Shown here piece after piece: positions 1 through 10,000 of a stretch of DNA of 53,283 nucleotides. A model generated the notes under the pieces. The model was not told the origin of the DNA and did not search any database. It saw only the letters and a program-made list of their open reading frames with translations. A program made the position numbers and the translations under genes. This stretch comes from Oerskovia rustica (lineage in GTDB: Bacteria > Actinomycetota > Actinomycetes > Actinomycetales > Cellulomonadaceae): assembly GCF_014836555.1 (NCBI RefSeq), contig NZ_JACSQQ010000024.1, forward strand, positions 13,281 to 66,563, written 5' to 3'. Numbering within the stretch: position 1 is the first letter of the stretch; each line of letters begins with the position of its first letter.

Positions 1-51
1 CTCGCTGAGCGTCCGGATGCTCCGTGGCGGGCCCCCGGCCGCGGGCGAGCC

Positions 52-57
52 TAGGCT
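52..57 (+). promoter_or_regulatory. -10 box of the pirin gene, leaderless
   Basis: TAGGCT matches the actinobacterial TAnnnT -10 pattern. It ends six bases before the ATG at 64 and no Shine-Dalgarno sequence lies between. The transcript would therefore start at or next to the start codon. The -35 region lies close to the window edge and is not recognisable. Confidence 0.45.
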
Positions 58-63
58 CGTCCC

Positions 64-1188
64 ATGAGCAACCTCGAGACCCGGCCCCGCGAAGAGGTGT
101 GCGCCGCGGGGAGCCATGCTCCGTCGTCGGGCAGCCTCGTGGACGGAGGACCCGCGGGCCGCACGCCCGTCGAGATCCTCGACCACCGCCAGGTCCCGCT
201 CGGCGGGACCCGCGCCATGGACGTGCGCCGCACCCTGCCGCAGCGCGTCCGCTCGCTCGTGGGCGCGTGGTGCTTCCTGGACCACTACGGGCCCGACGAC
301 GTCTCGACGTCCGACGGCATGCAGGTCCCGCCGCACCCGCACACCGGACTCCAGACCGTGAGCTGGCTGTTCGAGGGCGAGATCCTGCACCGCGACTCGG
401 TCGGGTCCTTGCAGACCGTGCGGCCGGGCGAGCTCAACCTCATGACGGCCGGACGCGGCATCTCGCACTCGGAGGAGTCGCCTGCGGGACTGCGCCCGCC
501 CCTGCTGCACGGCGTACAGCTCTGGGTCGCGCTGCCCGGCGACCGGCTCGGTGACGCGCCGTTCTTCGAGCACCACGGCGACCTGCCCGTGTGGAGCGGG
601 CCGGAGGGCGAGCGCGTCCAGGTGCTCGTGGGGTCGCTGAGCGCGGGCGGCGTCGGCCTGCGGTCGGCCGCGACGGTCTTCACACCCCTGGTCGGGGCGC
701 AGGTGGACCTGCCCGCGGGGGCGTCGGTCGAGCTCGCCGTGGACCCGGGGTTCGAGCACGCGCTGCTCGTCGATGCGGGCGACGCGTCGTTCGAGGGGGT
801 GACCGTGCCGGTCGCGTCGCTCGGCTACGTCGAGCCGGGACGCTCGGTGCTGACCGTCTCGGCGGGGGAGGAGCCCGTGCGCGCGGTGCTGATCGGCGGT
901 GAGCCGTTCGCCGAGGAGATCGTCATGTGGTGGAACTTCGTGGGCCGCTCGCACGACGACGTCGCGGCCGCGCGTGCGGACTGGATGGCGCAGGTCGAGG
1001 TCAGCCCGGCTGCCCTGGAGGACGGTGCGGCTGCGGCGCCGGTCCCCGTACCCGGGGACGGCGGCACGCGCTACGCCCCGGGGGCGTCCGGCCGCCGGTT
1101 CGGGGAGGTCGTGGGGTACGACGGCGGGCCGCTGCCCGCTCCGGTGCTGCCCGACGTGCGGCTCAAGCCGCGCAGGCGACCGATGTGA
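64..1188 (+). CDS. Pirin family protein (bicupin)
   Basis: This 374-residue protein has the N-terminal pirin cupin followed by a C-terminal cupin. The four metal ligands of the family are in place: His91 and His93 (PPHPHTGLQTVSW), His135 and Glu137 (GRGISHSEES), with nearly the same spacing as human pirin. Pirins are Fe-binding cytoplasmic proteins; some bacterial members have quercetinase activity or act as redox-sensitive regulators, and the activity here cannot be decided. An N-terminal extension of about 35 residues precedes the conserved part. The gene stands alone, appears leaderless, and is followed by a strong hairpin. Confidence 0.9.
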   Translation: MSNLETRPREEVCAAGSHAPSSGSLVDGGPAGRTPVEILDHRQVPLGGTRAMDVRRTLPQRVRSLVGAWCFLDHYGPDDVSTSDGMQVPPHPHTGLQTVSWLFEGEILHRDSVGSLQTVRPGELNLMTAGRGISHSEESPAGLRPPLLHGVQLWVALPGDRLGDAPFFEHHGDLPVWSGPEGERVQVLVGSLSAGGVGLRSAATVFTPLVGAQVDLPAGASVELAVDPGFEHALLVDAGDASFEGVTVPVASLGYVEPGRSVLTVSAGEEPVRAVLIGGEPFAEEIVMWWNFVGRSHDDVAAARADWMAQVEVSPAALEDGAAAAPVPVPGDGGTRYAPGASGRRFGEVVGYDGGPLPAPVLPDVRLKPRRRPM

Positions 1189-1209
1189 GGCGAGTTCGGC
1201 CGGGCGTGC

Positions 1210-1245
1210 GGTGGTCCCCGGTACGACGCCGTACCGAGGACCACC
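1210..1245 (+). terminator. Hairpin after the pirin gene
   Basis: Two 15-base arms (1210-1224 and 1231-1245) pair with one mismatch around a six-base loop. There is no T-tract, as is common in high-GC actinobacteria. It lies between the pirin gene and the convergent I36-type gene and could end transcription from either side. A 9-base inverted pair (1246-1254 and 1297-1305) follows. Confidence 0.55.
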
Positions 1246-1352
1246 GGGCGACTGTGCCGGGCGCGTGATCCGATGCCCGTCGATGGGGTATCAGGTCAGT
1301 CGCCCGACGTGGCGGCCGTCGTCGCCGTCAGCGACGCTCCTTGCTGGTGCGC

Positions 1353-1745
1353 CTAGATGAACTTCGCCGACTTGATCCTGTTGTCCCAGTTGACCGAGGT
1401 GTGGTTGAGACCGTTGCTCAGCATCGGGTCCTGCCACTGTCCGCCGCGGGCCGGGTTGTTGAGGGTGAACGACAGGCCGGTGTAGTTGGCGCCGTCGTAG
1501 AACCGGGCGATGCTGGTGTTTCCGTTGTTGACGACGGAGCTGATCGAGCTGGGCCCTGTCCCGAGGTTGACGAACTGCTGGAAGTACGCGTTCGGTGCCC
1601 CCGGGAAGCTCTCGCCGTTCCACATGCAGGCGTATCCCGCGGCGCAGTCGGAAGCCGCTGCGCTGGCCGAGGTCGCGCCTCCGACAAGGAGGCCGGCGGT
1701 CAGGAGAAGTCCGACGGGTGCGGCCTTCAGAAATCGCTTGTTCAT
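1353..1745 (-). CDS. Secreted peptidase inhibitor family I36 protein
   Basis: The product is 130 residues with a clear Sec signal peptide: MNKR, a hydrophobic run, then ASA near residue 28. The mature part carries the Cys-containing YACMWN start and the FYDGANYTG-type repeat of the I36 inhibitor family (SMPI-like, beta/gamma-crystallin-like), known from Streptomyces metalloprotease inhibitors. The start at 1745 was chosen because AGAGGGGA lies just upstream and the signal peptide begins there; the open frame extends further upstream but reads as non-coding. It is probably an exported inhibitor or a cell-surface protein. Target unknown. Confidence 0.75.
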   Translation of the reverse strand: MNKRFLKAAPVGLLLTAGLLVGGATSASAAASDCAAGYACMWNGESFPGAPNAYFQQFVNLGTGPSSISSVVNNGNTSIARFYDGANYTGLSFTLNNPARGGQWQDPMLSNGLNHTSVNWDNRIKSAKFI

Positions 1746-1985
1746 TTGATCCCCTCTGCTGGGCAAAGTCACGGTTTGTGGCTTTGCGTTACGCCAGGTT
1801 AACGGGACCGTGCGCTCGGGGCCACTCGAAAGCGCGGGTGAATGTCGTCCGAATTTCCAACCACATGGTCGTGTTTTGTGTCCTTCTCGCGGAAAGGCGT
1901 GCTTTTCCGGGGTCGGAGCGTCTGTCACGAGAAAAAGCTTCCGCGCGTGCGGTTTCTTTCCTCGGGAGCGGTCGACGAGCGGAAT
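1746..1985. other. Non-coding gap between I36 and sigma factor genes
   Basis: This 240-base spacer is less GC-rich than its surroundings and shows no convincing gene. It must hold the promoter of the I36-type gene; no clear -35/-10 pair was found. Confidence 0.4.
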
Positions 1986-2573
1986 TCATGCCGTGCGCCC
2001 GTCGGCGAGGCTGAGCGTGGCGCGGCCGGCGGGCGACCGTGACCCCGGAGCGGGGGCCGGCTCGACGGCGTCGAGCGAGCGCCTCAGCTGCCGCCGCGCT
2101 CGGGTGAGGCGCATCGAGTAGGCGGCCCGCGAGCACCCCAGGATGCTCGCGGCCTCGCTCGCGGTGAGCCCGTCCCACGAGACGAGCGAGATGACCGCTC
2201 TGTCTGCCGGGTCGAGGCGCGTCCAGGCGTGACGCAGGTCGATCGACATGTCCGAGAGCGTCGTCTCGTCCGGGACGAGATCACGCTCGCCTCCCACCCG
2301 GCGCTCGAGTCGTCGATGCCGATCCTGTGTGCGATGGCCGCTCGCAAGGACGTTGCGCGTCACGCCGAAGAGCCACGGCCGCATCTCCCCCAGAGGAATG
2401 CGACCCCAGCTGCGCCACGCCACCGCGAAGACCTCTGACGCGAGGTCCTCCGCGTCATGACCGTCCGCGCGTCGACGCAGGTAGGCCAGGACGTACGGGT
2501 ACGCATCGCGGTACATGGTGGTGAACTCCAGCTCGACGTTGTTGTCGTGGTGCACGTCAGGACCGTATTGCAT
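1986..2573 (-). CDS. ECF-type RNA polymerase sigma factor
   Basis: This 195-residue protein has sigma-70 region 2 (YPYVLAYLRRR, HDAEDLASEVFAVAWR, then RPWLFGVTRNVL) and a C-terminal region 4 helix-turn-helix (SWDGLTASEAASILGCSRAAYSMRLTRARRQL). No region 3 is present, as expected for ECF sigma factors. The SHOCT, SnoaL and large C-terminal domains of some ECF classes are absent. It lies 64 bases downstream of a lipoprotein gene on the same strand, which could be a co-transcribed partner. No anti-sigma factor with a zinc motif is visible. An internal ATG at 2516 with a better ribosome site is an alternative start. Confidence 0.88.
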   Translation of the reverse strand: MQYGPDVHHDNNVELEFTTMYRDAYPYVLAYLRRRADGHDAEDLASEVFAVAWRSWGRIPLGEMRPWLFGVTRNVLASGHRTQDRHRRLERRVGGERDLVPDETTLSDMSIDLRHAWTRLDPADRAVISLVSWDGLTASEAASILGCSRAAYSMRLTRARRQLRRSLDAVEPAPAPGSRSPAGRATLSLADGRTA

Positions 2574-2637
2574 CTCCGTCGAGATGCGCGTCAGGGCCGT
2601 GCGGCGTCGGCAGGTTCCGGCGGCTCCGGACGGCTGG

Positions 2638-3516
2638 TCAGCCCAGCTCGTCGATCACGGCGTCGATCCCCTTCTCGTACTCCGCATAGGCACGCCGGGT
2701 CGCGTCGAATCCCGCGCTGTCCTGGCCGATCGCCGCGAGCTCGCCCTGGGCCCGCGCCTGCAGTATCGCGTCGTCGTACCCCGCTTCGGACCGGCAGCGC
2801 GCATCCGTCACGGCGACCTCGCGCTCCCGCTCCGACAACGGAAGGCCGGGCTCCGGGGTGCCTCCGCCGGCGTCACCCGTCAGTCCGGTCACCGAGGGTG
2901 ACGGCATCTCGAGCGGACTTGTGGGCAGATCGACGACCCCGGCGGGCTCCATGCACGCGCGCCATGCGGCGATCGACTCCTGAACCCCTTCGTCCTGGTC
3001 GACCGTCTCCCAGCCCGCTGCCTCGACGGCGGTCAGGTAGTCGTGCGGGACGAGACCTAGCCGCTCGTCCGCCTCCTGGCCGCACGTGACCATCGCGTCG
3101 TGCATCGCCGAGGTGATCTCGACGTCGTCCGGGACGGCCGTGTCCGGCCCCGTGGGGAGACGCAGATGCGGGTACCCCCACTCCTGCGCGATCTGCTCGT
3201 CGAAACGGAGCTGTCCAGTGCGCTCGTCGAACAGGAGCGGCTCGCTCCCTGGTGGCAGCGGAAGGTATTCGACGACACCTTGCAGGCACTGCTGCGCGAG
3301 AAGGTCACGGGCATACCCGTCCCGCGGGTCCTTGAACTCAGGGACCAGCTCGTAGACGGGGCTGAGCGTCGCCGACGTCTCGTCATAGCCATAGCGCGTC
3401 GCGGTTTCTCGGGGGTCTACGTCGTCGTCGCCAGCCGTGCAGCCCGACAGGGTGGTGGCAACGAGCAGCCCGGTGACCAAGGTGCTGAATCGCGCAGCGC
3501 GAGGAGAAGGTCTCAT
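2638..3516 (-). CDS. Lipoprotein of unknown function
   Basis: The 292-residue product starts with Arg residues, a hydrophobic stretch and the lipobox LSGC, so it should be lipid-anchored outside the membrane. The remainder is acidic with several Cys residues (QQCLQG, VTCGQE, RACME, DARCRSE) and no family I recognise. The start at 3516 is set by the signal peptide; the open frame continues 67 codons further upstream without coding character. It is followed by the ECF sigma gene, so a sensing role is possible but speculative. Confidence 0.65.
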   Translation of the reverse strand: MRPSPRAARFSTLVTGLLVATTLSGCTAGDDDVDPRETATRYGYDETSATLSPVYELVPEFKDPRDGYARDLLAQQCLQGVVEYLPLPPGSEPLLFDERTGQLRFDEQIAQEWGYPHLRLPTGPDTAVPDDVEITSAMHDAMVTCGQEADERLGLVPHDYLTAVEAAGWETVDQDEGVQESIAAWRACMEPAGVVDLPTSPLEMPSPSVTGLTGDAGGGTPEPGLPLSEREREVAVTDARCRSEAGYDDAILQARAQGELAAIGQDSAGFDATRRAYAEYEKGIDAVIDELG

Positions 3517-3808
3517 ACCGAACTCATGGCGCCGAGGGTGCCGAGTGCAACAACAGAAAGTGAGCTCTCGGGAAATGTCCGGAGAGGTTCCCCGGCTCCT
3601 CCGACCGGCGGGTCGGTCTCGGCGTGTCGAGCGGTGCTGCCGCATGGCTCCCCGGTTATTCTCGTCGGTTTGCCTCGATCCTTTCCCAGGGGGCGCAGTA
3701 ATTGAAAAGCGGATCAACGCATCGCCGGACCCGCGTCATCGGTCAGCTGACGAGCTGGTGTCGCCGCGCGGATGCTCTCGGATCGCATCCGTCATGCCGG
3801 CACGTGCG

Positions 3809-4570
3809 TCACCGCTTCGTCCCCGGCCGCTCCGACGGGTCCCACCCGGGCCGCGGCTCGCGGGAAGCCACCGAAGCGTCGCGTGAGCGGTACACGATGT
3901 AGGGCCGGAAGATGTACGGCACGGGCGCCGAGAACGCGTGCACGAGCCGCGTGAAGGGCCACAGGACGAACAGCAGGTTCGCGGCGACGATGTGGAGCTG
4001 GAAAGCCGCGGGCACGCCTTCCATGAGCGCGGGCTGCGGCTGGAAGTACCAGAGGGACCTGAACCACGGCGAGATGGTCTCGCGGTAGTTGTACCCGTGG
4101 TTCTCGGCAAGGAGCTGGGTCTGGACGGTCGCCCACGCGCCGAGCAGGATCGACGCGGCGAGGAACACGTACATGACCTTGTCCATGCGCGTGGTCGCGA
4201 GGAACACCGGCCCGGTGGTCCGCCGCCGGTAGACGAGGATGAGCAGCCCGGCGACGAGCGCGAGCGCCGCGAGCGAGCCCATGTAGGTGGCCACGAAGTG
4301 GTACGCGCCCTCGTCGATCCCGACGGCCTCCGTCCACGACTCGGGGATCACGAGCCCCAGGACGTGCCCGAGGATCACGAACAGCAGCCCGAAGTGGAAC
4401 AGCGGCGAGCCGAGCCGCAGCAGCTTCTTCTCGTAGAGCTCGCTCGACCGGGTGGTCCACCCGAACTTGTCGTAGCGGTACCGCCACACGGACCCGACGA
4501 CGAACACCGCGAACGTCACGTAGGGGAAGACGACCCACAGCAGGATGTCTCCCGTGCTCGCTCCGGTCAT
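3809..4570 (-). CDS. narI: Respiratory nitrate reductase gamma subunit (cytochrome b)
   Basis: This 253-residue integral membrane protein has five predicted membrane helices. It passes electrons from menaquinol through two b-type haems to NarH. The four haem ligands are present at His59, His69, His193 and His211, with the spacing of E. coli NarI (56, 66, 187, 205). The ATG overlaps the narJ stop (ATGA), so translation is coupled. It is the last gene of narGHJI. Confidence 0.97.
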   Translation of the reverse strand: MTGASTGDILLWVVFPYVTFAVFVVGSVWRYRYDKFGWTTRSSELYEKKLLRLGSPLFHFGLLFVILGHVLGLVIPESWTEAVGIDEGAYHFVATYMGSLAALALVAGLLILVYRRRTTGPVFLATTRMDKVMYVFLAASILLGAWATVQTQLLAENHGYNYRETISPWFRSLWYFQPQPALMEGVPAAFQLHIVAANLLFVLWPFTRLVHAFSAPVPYIFRPYIVYRSRDASVASREPRPGWDPSERPGTKR

Positions 4571-5319
4571 CGTCGTACCTCCTCGGGCGGCGCCCCCGTG
4601 GGCGCGAACGGTTCGAGCGGCCCCATGGCAGACAGCCCGACCATCTCGGTCGGCGGCCCGGACGTCACGAGCTCGAGGTACCGGCGCTCGGTCTCGGCGT
4701 CGAGCGGGGGCAGGGTCAGGCACACGGCCTCGACCACGAGCGCGTACTGGCTGGGCGTCGCGGCGAGGGCGGAGCGCAGCACCTCGATGCCCTGGCGGTG
4801 CGAGCCGAGCAGCCCCGCGGCGATGCGCTCCTCGTCGCGGGTCCTGGCCCGGGCGGAGAACTCGAGAGCCATGGGCAGGTAGTCGGGGAGCTCCTCGCCG
4901 TCGACCTCCCACCCGGCGGCGCGGTACGCCTGCACGAACCGCACGAGCGCCATGCCGCGCTTCCGCGTGTCCCCGGCCGCGTAGTACGACAGGTACATCG
5001 AGCACTTGCGCTTGAGGTCGAACGTCGCGACGTAGCGCGCCTCGAGCGCGGCGGGCTCGCCGGCTTCCAGGTCGTCGAGGAACGCGCAGAGCCGCACCTG
5101 CACGGGGTCGGGAAGCTGCCCGACGACGTCGCGCACCTCGTGCGCCGCGGCGAGCGTCCTGGTGTCGGGGTAGTCGAGCAGGAGCGAGGCGGCCATGTGC
5201 GTCGTGCGCCGCTGCGCGGGCGTGGCCCGGACGGGGGCGAGGGGCTCCAGGAGGGGCGTGCGCGCCGTCGGGCGGGGCAGGAAGGTCGTCGCCGGGGACT
5301 TCGTGAACAGGCCCATCAT
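4567..5319 (-). CDS. narJ: Nitrate reductase molybdenum cofactor assembly chaperone
   Basis: The 250-residue protein belongs to the NarJ/TorD-type chaperones that bind apo-NarG and help insert the molybdenum cofactor. It carries the family stretch YVATFDLKRKCSMYLSYY followed by GDTRKRG. It is a cytoplasmic protein and not part of the mature enzyme. The start codon overlaps the narH stop and the stop overlaps the narI start, both as ATGA. The first 40 residues are a basic, proline-rich extension. Confidence 0.95.
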   Translation of the reverse strand: MMGLFTKSPATTFLPRPTARTPLLEPLAPVRATPAQRRTTHMAASLLLDYPDTRTLAAAHEVRDVVGQLPDPVQVRLCAFLDDLEAGEPAALEARYVATFDLKRKCSMYLSYYAAGDTRKRGMALVRFVQAYRAAGWEVDGEELPDYLPMALEFSARARTRDEERIAAGLLGSHRQGIEVLRSALAATPSQYALVVEAVCLTLPPLDAETERRYLELVTSGPPTEMVGLSAMGPLEPFAPTGAPPEEVRR

Positions 5320-7022
5320 CGGGCCGCCGTGCCGTCGCCGGACGTGTCCGGACCGAGGCCGTCCGAGCCACCGGGAGACCCCGGCGGGAACAGGCCCGGG
5401 GGCCGGCCGTTGCCGTCCCAGTTGAGCAGGTTGACGCGCCCGGGCGTCGAGGGACCGTTGGGGGAGTCGGCCGTCTGCCGGGCCTGGAGCACGTGGAAGT
5501 TCTCGACCGCGACGGGCACCGGGGTCCCGCTCGACGAGCCGAACGGCCCGGCGCCGCCCATGCCGCCCATCCCGGGGCCGCCGTCGAAGTCGAGCGAGCA
5601 GCTGATCTCCTCGAGCTCGCGCGCGATCTCCTGGTGGGCGGTCGGGATGACGTAGCGGTCCTCGTACTTGGCGATCGCGAGCAGGCGGTACATCTCCTGG
5701 ATCTCGGTGCCCGTCATGCCGACCGCACGGGCGACGGCCTCGTTGGGCTCGTCGCCCAGGTTGATGTCGCGCATGTAGGTGCGCATCGCGGCCAGCCGGC
5801 GCAGCGTGCGCTCCACGGGCACGGTGTCGCCCGCGGTGAACAGGCCCGCGAGGTACTCGAGCGGGATGCGGAGCTTGGAGATCGCCGCGAACAGGGTCCG
5901 CGGGTCCTCGCCGTCGTTGCCCGACGAGCCGACCACGTCGACCACGGGGGACAGCGGCGGGATGTACCAGACCATGGGCATGGTCCGGTACTCGGGGTGC
6001 AGCGGCAGGGCCACGCGGTACTTCTGGATGAGCGCCCAGATCGGCGAGGCCTGCGCTGCCGCGATCCAGTCCTCGGGGATGCCTTCGGCGCGCGCGGCCT
6101 CGACGACCGCCGGGTCGTGCGGGTCGAGGAACACCGAGCGCTGGGACTCGAGGAGCTCGTGCTCGTCCTCGACCGCCGCTGCCTCGGTCACGCGGTCGGC
6201 GTCGTACAGGACCAGGCCCAGGTAGCGCAGGCGGCCCACGCACGTCTCCGAGCAGACCGTGGGCAGGCCCACCTCGAGTCGCGGGTAGCACAGCGTGCAC
6301 TTCTCGGCCTTGCCGGTCTTGTGGTTGAAGTAGACCTTCTTGTACGGGCAGCCCGTGACGCACATGCGCCAGCCGCGGCACTGGTCCTGGTCGACCAGGA
6401 CGATCCCGTCCTCGGCCCGCTTGTACATGGCCCCCGACGGACAGGAGGCGACGCACGCCGGGTTGAGGCAGTGCTCGCAGATGCGCGGCAGGTAGAACAT
6501 GAACGTCTGCTCGAACTCCGAGGCCACGTGCTCGCTCATGTGCGCCAGGATCGGGTCGTCCTGCATGGTCTCCTTGGACCCGCCGAGGTCGTCGTCCCAG
6601 TTGGCCGACCACTCGATCTTCATGTCCTCGCCCGTGAGCAGCGACTTCGGCTTCGCGACGGGGGTGTGCGGGCCCTGCGGGGCCGAGAGCAGCATGTCGT
6701 ACTCGTACGTCCACGGCTCGTAGTACTCGTGGATCGACGGGAGCTTGGGGTTGGAGAAGATCGTCGCGAGCTTCTTGGCCCGCCCGCCCGCGCGGAGCTT
6801 GAGCTTGCCCCGCCGGGTCCGGACCCAGCCACCCTGCCACTTCTCCTGGTCCTGGTAGGTCCGGGGGTAACCGAGCCCGGGCCGCGTCTCGACGTTGTTG
6901 AACCACACGTACTCGACCCCCGTGCGGTTCGTCCACGCCTGCTTGCACGTCACCGAGCACGTGTGGCACCCGATGCACTTGTCGAGGTTCATGACCATCG
7001 ACATCTGAGCCATCACACGCAT
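5316..7022 (-). CDS. narH: Respiratory nitrate reductase beta subunit (Fe-S)
   Basis: The 568-residue protein carries the four Fe-S cluster motifs that wire NarI to NarG. The first, Cys16/19/22/26 (CIGCHTCSVTC), sits at the same positions as in E. coli NarH, which supports the start at 7022. Further motifs are CEHCLNPACVASC, CRGWRMCVTGC (Trp replaces a Cys, typical of the [3Fe-4S] site) and CTLC with CSETC. The C-terminus is extended by about 60 Gly/Pro-rich residues. The narG stop and this start share one base (TGATG). Confidence 0.97.
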   Translation of the reverse strand: MRVMAQMSMVMNLDKCIGCHTCSVTCKQAWTNRTGVEYVWFNNVETRPGLGYPRTYQDQEKWQGGWVRTRRGKLKLRAGGRAKKLATIFSNPKLPSIHEYYEPWTYEYDMLLSAPQGPHTPVAKPKSLLTGEDMKIEWSANWDDDLGGSKETMQDDPILAHMSEHVASEFEQTFMFYLPRICEHCLNPACVASCPSGAMYKRAEDGIVLVDQDQCRGWRMCVTGCPYKKVYFNHKTGKAEKCTLCYPRLEVGLPTVCSETCVGRLRYLGLVLYDADRVTEAAAVEDEHELLESQRSVFLDPHDPAVVEAARAEGIPEDWIAAAQASPIWALIQKYRVALPLHPEYRTMPMVWYIPPLSPVVDVVGSSGNDGEDPRTLFAAISKLRIPLEYLAGLFTAGDTVPVERTLRRLAAMRTYMRDINLGDEPNEAVARAVGMTGTEIQEMYRLLAIAKYEDRYVIPTAHQEIARELEEISCSLDFDGGPGMGGMGGAGPFGSSSGTPVPVAVENFHVLQARQTADSPNGPSTPGRVNLLNWDGNGRPPGLFPPGSPGGSDGLGPDTSGDGTAAR

Positions 7023-10000
7023 CAGTACGTCACCTCCTGCGAGCGGCGGCGGATCGTCGTGACCTCGTCGCGCTGGTTGCCCGTGGGCCCCAGGTAGTTG
7101 AACGCGAAGGCGAGCTGCGCGTAGCCGCCCACGAGGTGGCTCGGTTTGAGCAGCACCCGGGTCAACGAGTTGTGGATGCCGCCGCGCAGGCCCGACGTCT
7201 CGGCGAGCGGGACGTCGATCGTGCGGTCGGTCGCGTGGTGCATGTACACCGTGCCCTCGGGCATGCGGTGCGAGACCACGGCCCGCGCCACGACCACACC
7301 GTTGCGGTTGTACGCCTCGATCCACTCGTTGTCGCGCACCCCGATCTTGTCGGCGTCGCGCGGCGACATCCAGATGTTCGGCCCGCCGCGCGACAGCGAG
7401 AGCATGAACAGGTTGTCCTGGTACTCCGAGTGGATGGACCACTTCGAGTGCGGCGTCAGGTAGCGCACCGCGACCTCGGCCTGGCCCTCCGAGCCCGGGT
7501 AGCCGCTCGGTGAGCGGTCGCCCAGCGGCGGGGAGTCGGGGAACAGGCGGTGCATGTCGAGCGGCGGCCGGAAGATCGGCAGCTGCTCCCCGAGCTCGGT
7601 CATCCAGTCGTGGTCGAGGAAGAAGTGCTGGCGGCCGGTGAGGGTGTGCCACGGCTTGAGCCGCTCGACGTTGATCGCGAACGCCGTGTACCGCCTGCCC
7701 CCGTGCTCCGAGCCGGACCACTCGGGAGAGGTGATGACCGTCGTCGGGCGGGACTGGACGTCCGGGAACGTGACGCGCTTGCCCTGCTCGTCGCGCGCCA
7801 GGTCCGCGAGCTCGACGCCCGTGCGCCTCTCGACGTGCTCGAAGCCCTGGACGGCGAGGCGCCCGTTCGTCGTGCCCGACAGCGCGAGGATCATCTCGCA
7901 CGCGTGCGTGTCCTTGTCGAGCCGCGGGCGCCCCGCCGCGGGGCCCGAGGGCACGAGCCCGTTCTTCTGCCCCAGGACCCGCACCTCCTCGCCCGGCGAG
8001 AACTGCACGCCCTTGGTGACCATGCCGAGCTTCTCGGTGAGCGGACCCAGCGAGGCCATGCGGTCCGCGAACGCCGGGTAGTCGCGCTCGACCACGACCA
8101 GCTTGGGCATGGTCACGCCCGGGACCAGGGGACGGGACGCGGACCCCGCGCCCGAGTCGACGATGGTGCCGTGCGGCACCGACATGGCGTCCGGGGTGTC
8201 GTGCAGCAGGGGCGCGGCCACGAGGTCCCTGCGCACGCCCAGGTGCTCGACCGAGTACTCGCTGATCTTCCGCGCGATCGTGTGGAAGATGTCGAAGTCC
8301 GTGCGGGTCTGCCACGGCGGGCTGATCGCCGGGTTGAACGAGTGCACGAACGGGTGCATGTCCGTCGTGGACAGGTCGTGCTTCTCGTACCAGGTGGCCG
8401 CGGGCAGCACGACGTCGGAGAACAGCGTGGTGCTCGTCATGCGGAAGTCGAGGGTCGTGAGCAGGTCGAGCTTGCCGCGCGGCGCCTCCTCGGCCCACTC
8501 GATCGAGCGCGGTCGCCGCGCGGGCGCCGACTCGTCCGCGAGCACCGCCGAGTCCGTCCCCAGCAGGTGCTTGAGGAAGTACTCGTTGCCCTTGCCCGAG
8601 GAGCCCAGGATGTTGGCCCGCCACACCGTGACGCAGCGCGGGAAGTTCTCGGGCGCGTCGGGAGCCTCGACCGCGAACCGGAGCGCGCCGCTGCGCAGCT
8701 CGGAGACCACGTAGTCCGCGGGGGCGACGCCCGCCGCCTCGGCCTGGTCCACGAGGTCGAGCGGGTTGCGGTCGAACGTCGGGTAGCTGGGCATCCAGCC
8801 ACGCTGCGCCGACTCGACCAGGCAGTCGGCCGTGGTGCGGCCCGCGAACATGCCCGAGCCCAGCGGTGTCGCGAGCGCGTCCGCGGGCAGCCCGTCGTAG
8901 CGCCACTGGTCGGTGGCGACGTACCAGAACGCCGTGCCGATCATCTGGCGCGGGGGCCGCGACCAGTCCAGGCCGCCCGCGTACTGCGCCCACCCCGTCA
9001 CGGGCCGGCACTTCTCCTGCCCGACGTAGTGCGCCCACCCGCCGCCGTTGACGCCTTGGCAGCCCGTCATGGTCGTCAGCGCGAGCATGGCCCGGTAGAT
9101 CGTGTCGGCGTGGAACCAGTGGTTCGCTCCGGCGCCCATGATGATCATCGAGCGCCCGCCGGACCGCTCGGCGTTGTCCGCGAACTCGCGTCCGATCCGC
9201 GCGGCGGCCGCCGCCGGGACCCCCGTGAACTGCTCCTGCCAGGCGGGCGTGCCGGGGGAGTCCGCGTCGTCGTAGCCCGAGGGCCACTCGCCGGGCAGGG
9301 CCAGGTCCTCGCGGTTCACGCCGTAGCGCGCGAGCAGCAGGTCGAACACCGTGGTCACCAGGTGCCCGCCCACGCGCCGCACCGGCACACCGCGTGTGAT
9401 CGATCCCGCACCACCGGTGTGCCTGCCCGTCTCGCCCTGCTCCGGGTCGGGGGACAGGTCGAAGCGCGGCAGGTCCACACGGACGCTCTCGACCCGGGTG
9501 CCCCCCGGGCCCGACGGCGCCGCTCCCGTCCGCGGGTCGGGCCCGGCGGTCGTGTGGCCGTCCGCGACCGACAGCAGGGGCACGACGCCCTCCAGGTCGA
9601 GGTTCCACTTCCCCTCGTCGGCCTCGCCGAACCGGTGGCCCAGGGTGCCGTTCGGGATCACGGGCGAGCCGTCCGCGTCGAGCAGCACGGGCTTGAAGGC
9701 CGCGTTCGCGGCGCTCGCGGCCCCCGGCAGCACGTCCTCGACGAGGTCGGCCGCGGTGAGGAACTTGCCCGGGACGTAGGTGACGTCCCCCTGACGGGGA
9801 GCTGCGCCGTCGGGCCCCGACGAAGCCGACGCCGGGCTGGGCGTGAGCGTGACCAGGAACGGCGAGTCCGTGTACTTCCTCAGGTAGTCCACGAACGGCG
9901 CCGTGCGACGTTCCACGTGAAACTCCCGCAGGATCACGTGGCCCATCGCGAGGGCCAGCGCGCCGTCCGTGCCGGGGTGCACCGCGAGCCACTCGTCGGC